Below are positions 1 to 3,940 of a DNA stretch of 5,662 bases, piece after piece. Position 1 is the stretch's first letter, and each line of letters starts with the position of its first letter. Source of the stretch: Deltaproteobacteria bacterium (GTDB lineage: Bacteria > Myxococcota > Myxococcia > Myxococcales > 40CM-4-68-19). The stretch covers positions 1 through 5,662 of the forward strand of contig VBLM01000568.1 in assembly GCA_005879095.1 (NCBI GenBank), in the 5' to 3' direction. A program made the translations under genes and the position numbers. The notes below the pieces were generated by a model that had not been told where the DNA came from, made no database searches, and saw only the letters and a list, made by a program, of their open reading frames with translations.

Positions 1-257
1 AGAAGCCGGCGCCGAACGCGACCGCGACGGCGACCAGCACGACCAAGACCGAGAGCGACACGACGGCGCAGCCCGTGCCGCCGACGACGGTGGTCGGCTT
101 CAACGGCACGCCGGTGCCGATCGCGCCACGGACCGTGAAGGTAAATGCGTGCGTACCGAAGGCGCCTGCCGCCGCGAAGAAGGTGGACGATCCCGCCTGC
201 GCGAAGAAGGAACAGGCTGCCTTGAACACGCCTGGTTCCGCGCACTTACAGGAATAG
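1..257 (+). CDS. C-terminal fragment of an unrecognised Thr/Ala/Pro/Lys-rich protein (5' end outside window)
   Basis: The reading frame is open from base 3 to a TAG at 255-257, giving 84 visible residues with no start needed inside the window. A GTG at 75 could start a 60-residue protein, but the frame upstream of it has the same coding character. The first forty or so codons nearly all end in G or C, as expected of a real gene in this genome; this weakens in the last 25 codons. The visible part begins with a low-complexity Thr/Ala/Lys stretch (NATATATSTTKTESDTT), then Pro/Val-rich sequence, then a Lys/Ala-rich tail with two cysteines (NACVPK and DPACAKK, 19 residues apart). This looks like a disordered linker or tail, possibly of an exported or envelope protein, but no domain is recognisable. 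The function is unknown. Confidence 0.6.
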   Translation, partial: KPAPNATATATSTTKTESDTTAQPVPPTTVVGFNGTPVPIAPRTVKVNACVPKAPAAAKKVDDPACAKKEQAALNTPGSAHLQE

Positions 258-262
258 TGCGA

Positions 263-318
263 CGGCCGGCGCGGTCCTGCGCCAGCGCGCTGCTCCACTG
301 CACCAGCTGCGCCGGCCG
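263..318. terminator. Perfect 10-bp inverted repeat, possible terminator-like hairpin
   Basis: CGGCCGGCGC at 263-272 is matched by its exact reverse complement GCGCCGGCCG at 309-318. Allowing G-U pairs, the stem extends three more pairs inward (to 275/306), with a loop of about 30 nt. It begins 6 nt after the stop of the upstream gene and ends 64 nt before the kinase start, a suitable place for a transcript end. No T-run follows, so it is not a classical intrinsic terminator. It could be an mRNA-stabilising hairpin or chance in GC-rich DNA. Confidence 0.35.
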
Positions 319-333
319 ATAGCGGACCTCGCT

Positions 334-349
334 TGACTCGCGTGAGTCA
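334..349. promoter_or_regulatory. Small palindrome, possible operator upstream of the kinase gene
   Basis: TGACTC (334-339) and GAGTCA (344-349) form a 6+6 inverted repeat around a 4-nt centre, GCGT. It lies 20 nt before the ribosome binding site of the kinase gene, where a dimeric regulator could bind. No matching -10 element is visible at the right distance from the overlapping TTGACT, so no promoter is called. The match is short and could be chance. Confidence 0.25.
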
Positions 350-369
350 GACGAGCACGGTTGCTGCCT

Positions 370-377
370 GGGGGAGG
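370..377 (+). promoter_or_regulatory. Ribosome binding site of the kinase gene
   Basis: GGGGGAGG lies 5 nt before the GTG at 383. No ATG, GTG or TTG in the same frame closer to the kinase domain has a comparable site, so this sequence decides the start. Confidence 0.6.
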
Positions 378-382
378 CTCGC

Positions 383-1006
383 GTGCCTCTGCTCGAGCCC
401 GTGCCGTCTGTGGAACCGCTGAGCCCGCCGGGTGCGCCTTCTGCCGATGGCGTCGAACCCGGCGCGACGCTCGACGGCCGGTATGTCCTCGTACGCGAGC
501 TCGCGCGCGGCGGCATGGGCCGGGTCTTCGCGGCCCGCGACGTCAAGCTCGGACGCGAGGTCGCGATCAAGGTGCTCACCGCCGGACCGCACGATCCGGC
601 GCAGCTGGCGCGGCTGGCAAAGGAAGCGCGCACCGCCGGGTCGCTCGCGCACCCCAACATCGTCGCCATCCACGATGTGGGGAGTTTCGCCGGCGAGCCC
701 TACTTCGTGCAGGAACTGCTGCGCGGCGAGACGCTGCGCGAGCGCCTGCGACGCGGCCCGTTTCCGCCCGAACGCGCCCTGGACCTCGCGCTGCAGCTGG
801 CGCGCGGGCTGACCGCGGCCCACGAGCAGGGCATCGTCCACCGCGACATCAAGCCGGACAACCTCTTCGTCACCGCCGACGGCGCGCTCAAGATCCTCGA
901 TTTCGGCATCGCCATCCTGCAGCCGGCCGCGCACGGGCCGCAGACCTGGAGCGACCAACTGGGCAAGAGCCTCGCCGGCACGCCGGCGTACATGTCGCCG
1001 GAATAG
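383..1006 (+). CDS. Truncated Ser/Thr protein kinase, N-lobe plus catalytic loop (207 aa)
   Basis: The GTG start with a strong ribosome binding site gives a Pro-rich N-terminus of about 30 residues and then the kinase domain. Visible elements are the glycine loop (LARGGMGRVF, residues 40-49, with Ala in place of the first Gly), the ATP-binding Lys63 in VAIK, the probable helix-C Glu81, the catalytic loop HRDIKPDN (153-160, Asp155 and Asn160), the metal-binding DFG (173-175) and the activation segment GTPAYMSPE (199-207). All core catalytic residues are present. Translation stops at the amber codon immediately after SPE, so the product lacks helix F, whose Asp anchors the catalytic loop, and the rest of the C-lobe. 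Such a fragment is unlikely to fold as an active kinase unless the amber codon is suppressed. It is the first product of a probable operon with the genes downstream. Confidence 0.7.
   Translation: MPLLEPVPSVEPLSPPGAPSADGVEPGATLDGRYVLVRELARGGMGRVFAARDVKLGREVAIKVLTAGPHDPAQLARLAKEARTAGSLAHPNIVAIHDVGSFAGEPYFVQELLRGETLRERLRRGPFPPERALDLALQLARGLTAAHEQGIVHRDIKPDNLFVTADGALKILDFGIAILQPAAHGPQTWSDQLGKSLAGTPAYMSPE
1004..1006 (+). other. Amber codon replacing Gln of the kinase SPEQ motif
   Basis: The kinase frame reads GTPAYMSPE, TAG, IHGAAIDARSDVFSFG. The bacterial kinase consensus here is YMSPEQ, so the expected codon is CAG and the change is a single transition. The continuation of kinase sequence for about 75 more codons in the same frame shows that this is a nonsense lesion, not the natural end of the gene. 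Confidence 0.8.
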
Positions 1007-1232
1007 ATCCACGGCGCGGCCATCGATGCGCGCTCCGACGTCTTCAGCTTCGGCGCGGTCCTGCGCGAGATGCTCGGCGGAGCGCGGGCGTTCCAGCGCG
1101 AGACGGCGATCGCGACCGCCTTCGCGGTGCTGCGGGACGCTCCCGCGCCGCTCCCGCCGGCGGTGCCCCCGTCGCTCGCGCAGATCACGCTGCGTTGCCT
1201 GGAAAAGGATCCGGCGGCGCGTTTCGCTTCGG

Positions 1233-2903
1233 GTGTTCCTGATCGCCGCGGCCGCGCTCGTCCTCGCGTTGACCACCGCAGTCGCTCTTCGGCTGTGGCG
1301 CGCCCATCCGCCGCCGCAATTCCGCCAACTCACCTTCCAGCGTGGAACCGTGTTCTCGGCGCGGTTCGCCCCCGACGGTAAGACCATCTACTACATCGCC
1401 GCAGAGGACGCTTCCGGGCCGCGCCTGCACTCGACCACCCTCGCCCGGCCCGAATTGCAGCGCCTCGATGTTCCGCCGGCGAACCTGGTCTCGATCTCCT
1501 CCACCGGCGAGTTGGCGCTGCTGCTCAAGCCGCAGATCGTCCGCTTCGGATTCGACCGTGGCATTCTCGCGCGCTGGGTGCCGGGTTCCGGCGCTCCCCG
1601 CGAGGTCCTCGAAGACGTGGAATACGCGGACTGGTCGCCCGATGGTTCCGGCCTCGCGCTGGTGCGCACGTCCTCGGGGCGGACGCGGCTCGAGTATCCC
1701 ACGGGCCACGTGCTCTACCAGACGACGGGATGGCTCAGCGACCCGCGCTTCTCGCCGGACGGGACGCAGATCGCGTTCGTGCAGCATCCCAACCCCGTCG
1801 AGGCGGCCGGCACGGTGATGGTCACCGATCTCTCGGGTGCGGCGCGCACGCTGACGCCGTCCTGGCGATACGCCCTGGGACTGGCCTGGGCGAAGCACGG
1901 CGCGGAGGTCTGGTTTACTGCCGCCGACGCCAACGCGGCCGCCGCCAACCTCGTGCTCCGCGGCGTCGATCTTCGCGGCGGCCAACCGCGCGTGATCGCC
2001 CAGGTCGGCGGAAACCTGGCCATGCAGGACGTCGCGCCCGACGGACGGGTGCTGCTGACCGAGCCCAATTCGACGGCTGGGCTCGCGATCCTGAAAGCCG
2101 GTGAAGCGAAGGCTCGCGACGCGTCGTGGTTCGACCAGACGTTCCTCGGCGATCTCTCGGCCGACGGCAAGCAGGTCCTCTTCACCGTCGAAGGCGCGGC
2201 CGCGGGGAATGCCTCGGTCGTCTATCTGCGCAAGACGGACGGCTCGCAGCCCGTCCGCCTCGGCGGCGGTTACGGCGTGGCGCTCTCGCCCGACGGCCGC
2301 TGGGCGATCTCGCTCTCGCTCACCAAGGGACCGCTGCAGCCGATCACGTTCCTGCCCACCGGGGCGGGCGAGCCGAAGAGCCTCGATCCGGGCGGCGTGA
2401 CCGCGACGCGCATTCGCTGGTTCCCCGATGGAAAGCGGCTCTTGATCGCAGGGCTCGAGCCGGAGCACGGATTGCGCCTGTACGTGCGCTCTATCGATGG
2501 CGGCAAGCCGAAGGCCATTTCACCCGAAGGAGTGCGCATCACCGGGCTCGCCCTCTCTCGGGACGGCAAGTTCGCCGCCGCGGGCGACGAGCGCGGGCTG
2601 ACTACGCTCTACCCCGTCGAGGGCGGCGACCCGCTGCCGGTGCCGCAGGTCGAGCCGGACGAGGTGCCCCTCGGATTCGCCGATGATGGAGCGCTCTTCG
2701 TCGGCCGCCTTCGTCCGGTCACGGTGCCGGTCTTCCGGGTCGACGTCCGCACGCGGTCTCGCACGCAGATTGCGACGCTCGTCGCCGATGTTCCCGGCGC
2801 CCTCGGCATCGTCCGCGCGGCGGTGACGCCGGATGGTTCGACGTTGGCGTTCAACTACGTGAGCGTCAGCTCGAGCCTGTACGTGCTGGAGGACGCGCAA
2901 TAG
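1233..2903 (+). CDS. Membrane-anchored PD40/TolB-like beta-propeller, detached C-terminal part of the kinase gene (about 556 aa)
   Basis: The coding sequence starts at the frame change. A GTG at 1233 is the first plausible codon and would place the membrane helix (about residues 1-22) at the N-terminus as a signal anchor, but no good ribosome binding site precedes it. An ATG at 1026 in the same frame would prepend about 69 Arg/Ser-rich residues that are the out-of-frame shadow of the kinase C-lobe, so I reject it as the biological start. After the helix come repeated PD40-type blade motifs with the SPDG-like turn: FAPDGK (about residue 48), WSPDGS (136), FSPDGT (175), VAPDGR (269), LSADGK (310), LSPDGR (352), WFPDGK (398), LSRDGK (443), FADDGA (484) and VTPDGS (533). 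This predicts a large propeller, perhaps two, outside the membrane that would bind a ligand or protein. Whether it is still translated is unknown. The stop lies 12 nt before the next gene. Confidence 0.6.
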   Translation: MFLIAAAALVLALTTAVALRLWRAHPPPQFRQLTFQRGTVFSARFAPDGKTIYYIAAEDASGPRLHSTTLARPELQRLDVPPANLVSISSTGELALLLKPQIVRFGFDRGILARWVPGSGAPREVLEDVEYADWSPDGSGLALVRTSSGRTRLEYPTGHVLYQTTGWLSDPRFSPDGTQIAFVQHPNPVEAAGTVMVTDLSGAARTLTPSWRYALGLAWAKHGAEVWFTAADANAAAANLVLRGVDLRGGQPRVIAQVGGNLAMQDVAPDGRVLLTEPNSTAGLAILKAGEAKARDASWFDQTFLGDLSADGKQVLFTVEGAAAGNASVVYLRKTDGSQPVRLGGGYGVALSPDGRWAISLSLTKGPLQPITFLPTGAGEPKSLDPGGVTATRIRWFPDGKRLLIAGLEPEHGLRLYVRSIDGGKPKAISPEGVRITGLALSRDGKFAAAGDERGLTTLYPVEGGDPLPVPQVEPDEVPLGFADDGALFVGRLRPVTVPVFRVDVRTRSRTQIATLVADVPGALGIVRAAVTPDGSTLAFNYVSVSSSLYVLEDAQ

Positions 2904-2912
2904 AGGGAGGGG
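2904..2912 (+). promoter_or_regulatory. Ribosome binding site deciding a TTG start
   Basis: AGGGAGGGG begins one base after the propeller stop codon. Its GGAGG core lies 5 nt before TTG at 2916. It supports the 64-residue reading frame as a real gene despite its rare start codon, and it suggests translational coupling to the propeller gene. Confidence 0.6.
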
Positions 2913-2915
2913 CTC

Positions 2916-3110
2916 TTGGACAAGCTGCTCGACGAGTTGAAGGCATTGATGGCTCGACTGCAAAAGACCGACGCAGGCCTCTACAAGGATTTCGTGAACT
3001 TCATCGAAAGGCTGCAGAAGGAGGCCGAGAAGCAGTACGGCATCAAGTTCCGGCCCGCCCTCGGGTGGATCGATCCATTCCGGCCGCCTCCGGGGAAGAC
3101 GAAGCCCTGA
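2916..3110 (+). CDS. Small peptide (64 aa): helical N-terminal half, Pro/aromatic tail with one Trp
   Basis: I do not recognise a family. The TTG start follows a strong ribosome binding site and lies 12 nt after the propeller stop; TGA is at 3108-3110. Residues 1-42 are charged and amphipathic (LLDELKALMARLQK, then FVNFIERLQKEAEKQYG), suggesting one or two helices or a short coiled coil. Residues 43-64 switch abruptly to a basic, Pro-rich, aromatic tail (KFRPALGWIDPFRPPPG) containing the only Trp, W51. There is no signal peptide, membrane segment or Cys. A helical leader followed by a distinct tail, with the next gene overlapping and encoding an isoprenoid-synthase-like enzyme, resembles a peptide precursor paired with its modifying enzyme, as in ComX/ComQ. 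A small regulatory subunit of that enzyme is the alternative. The gene call is fairly safe; the role is inference. Confidence 0.65.
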   Translation: MDKLLDELKALMARLQKTDAGLYKDFVNFIERLQKEAEKQYGIKFRPALGWIDPFRPPPGKTKP

Positions 3111-3940
3111 AGCTTCCCGTCGCAGATCTGCGCCGCGCGCTGCAGAGCGTGCGGCCTTCGCGTCTCGCCGCGGCGCTGGAGGCTGCCGTCCTCGCCTCGC
3201 CGCGGCCGAGCGCCGCCCTCGCCGGGCTGCTCTTCGTCCGCTGGGCGGAAGGAGCGTGCGGCGGCCGCTTGCCGCGCGCCGAACGGGCCGCGCTGGAGTC
3301 GATCCAGGCGCATCTGCTCGCGTGGAGCGTGCTGCGCGATCGCATCGCCGACGGCGGCGCTGGCGACGAGCGGGGTGAGGCCGCGCCGCTCTTCGCGACC
3401 GTCCGGCAGCGGCTGCAGGGTCTCTTTCCGCCGCGCTCCCGGTTCTGGAAGTCGTTTCGCCTGCTCGAGCGCGAGCAGTCGGCCGCCGATGGCTGGGAAC
3501 AGACCGGCGCCGGTCCGGTGCGCTTCGATGCCTCGTTGATCCGGCGGCTCGGTCGTAAGTCGGCGCTCGGACGGTGGCCGGCGGCGGCCGTCGCCGAGCT
3601 TCTCGGTCGCCCGCGGATGACGCGCCGCGTCGATCGCGACTTCGACGACCTGCTCGCTGCGCTCCAACTCTTCGACGACGTCGCGGACGCTGAAGAGGAT
3701 GCGCGGTCCGGTCAGACGCGCATCGTCCGCGGCATCCCGCTGGTGTGCGCGGCCGCGCGGGCGCGCCTGCGGCGTCTCGCGTCGCGCGCCGGAGGAATGG
3801 GCCGGTTCGCCCGCCGCCTGCTCGAAGAGAGCGTCGGCGCCGAGCGTCGCGCGATCGAGGCCGCCGGCGCCCGCGGCCTCGCGTCGTTCCTGCAACGCGC
3901 ACTCGAGGGCCTCGGCCCGGTCAGTGCTGCGAGACACTGA
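3065..3940 (+). CDS. Class I isoprenoid-synthase-like protein (up to 291 aa)
   Basis: This is an all-helical, Ala/Arg/Leu-rich protein with features of the class I terpenoid synthase fold, whose members bind prenyl diphosphates through Mg2+ held by two Asp-rich motifs. The second motif is clear: LQLFDDVADAEEDARSG at residues 200-216. It fits both the prenyltransferase DDxxD and the phytoene/squalene synthase DxxED pattern. A candidate first motif is DRIAD (92-96, in VLRDRIADGG), degenerate at its second Asp. The spacing of about 112 residues is somewhat short for canonical polyprenyl synthases. The total length of about 290 suits the fold. The GTG at 3065 lacks a good ribosome binding site and overlaps the peptide gene by 46 nt. 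A CTG at 3107 has GGGGA 10 nt upstream and would give a 4-nt CTGA overlap and 277 residues. No membrane segment is seen. The substrate is unknown, and a divergent prenyltransferase, a terpene synthase or a non-catalytic relative all remain possible. The 3' end overlaps the opposing gene by 20 bp. Confidence 0.7.
   Translation: MDRSIPAASGEDEALKLPVADLRRALQSVRPSRLAAALEAAVLASPRPSAALAGLLFVRWAEGACGGRLPRAERAALESIQAHLLAWSVLRDRIADGGAGDERGEAAPLFATVRQRLQGLFPPRSRFWKSFRLLEREQSAADGWEQTGAGPVRFDASLIRRLGRKSALGRWPAAAVAELLGRPRMTRRVDRDFDDLLAALQLFDDVADAEEDARSGQTRIVRGIPLVCAAARARLRRLASRAGGMGRFARRLLEESVGAERRAIEAAGARGLASFLQRALEGLGPVSAARH
3921..3940. other. 20-bp tail-to-tail overlap of convergent genes
   Basis: The + strand gene ends with TGA at 3938-3940 and the - strand gene with TGA at 3923-3921, so each stop lies inside the other gene. 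No bidirectional terminator fits between them, so transcripts from the two sides are likely to overlap at their 3' ends. Confidence 0.8.

Larger units (their letters stand above)
383..2903 (+). pseudogene. Disrupted Ser/Thr protein kinase - transmembrane - PD40 beta-propeller gene (whole locus)
   Basis: Read across its lesions, this locus encodes a eukaryotic-like (Hanks-type) Ser/Thr kinase facing the cytoplasm, one membrane helix and an extracytoplasmic TolB/WD40-like propeller. Proteins of this plan are frequent in Acidobacteriota. Two defects break it. The first is TAG at 1004-1006, where the family motif SPEQ expects Gln, so one C-to-T change in CAG explains it; the kinase frame then continues cleanly (IHGAAIDARSDVFSFGAVL) to about 1231. 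The second is a change of frame at 1229-1235: the C-lobe sequence CLEKDPAARFAS is followed directly, in the next frame, by the helix VFLIAAAALVLALTTAVAL. Intact relatives normally have the last kinase helix and a linker of tens of residues here, so an out-of-frame deletion is more likely than a one-base slip. The propeller shows no further lesion, so decay would be recent. Sequencing or assembly error cannot be excluded from this window. Confidence 0.75.

Noticed and set aside
333..361. TTGACT at 333-338 as a sigma-70 -35 box
   Set aside because: No -10-like sequence occurs 16-18 nt downstream (CACGGT region), and the hexamer is part of a palindrome.
1026..1232. ATG at 1026 as the start of the propeller protein
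   Set aside because: The 69 residues it would add are Arg/Ser-rich and correspond to kinase C-lobe DNA read in the wrong frame. The kinase frame over the same bases gives SDVFSFGAVL and CLEKDPAARF.
347..1387. 346-aa open frame on the - strand opposite the kinase
   Set aside because: Very Arg-rich, with no motifs, and it is the complement of clear kinase motifs on the + strand.
1185..3902. Long open frames on the - strand (427 aa and 460 aa) opposite the propeller and enzyme genes
   Set aside because: They are Arg/Ala/Asp-rich, show no recognisable motif, and lie opposite well-supported genes. GC-rich DNA has few stop codons and yields such frames by chance.
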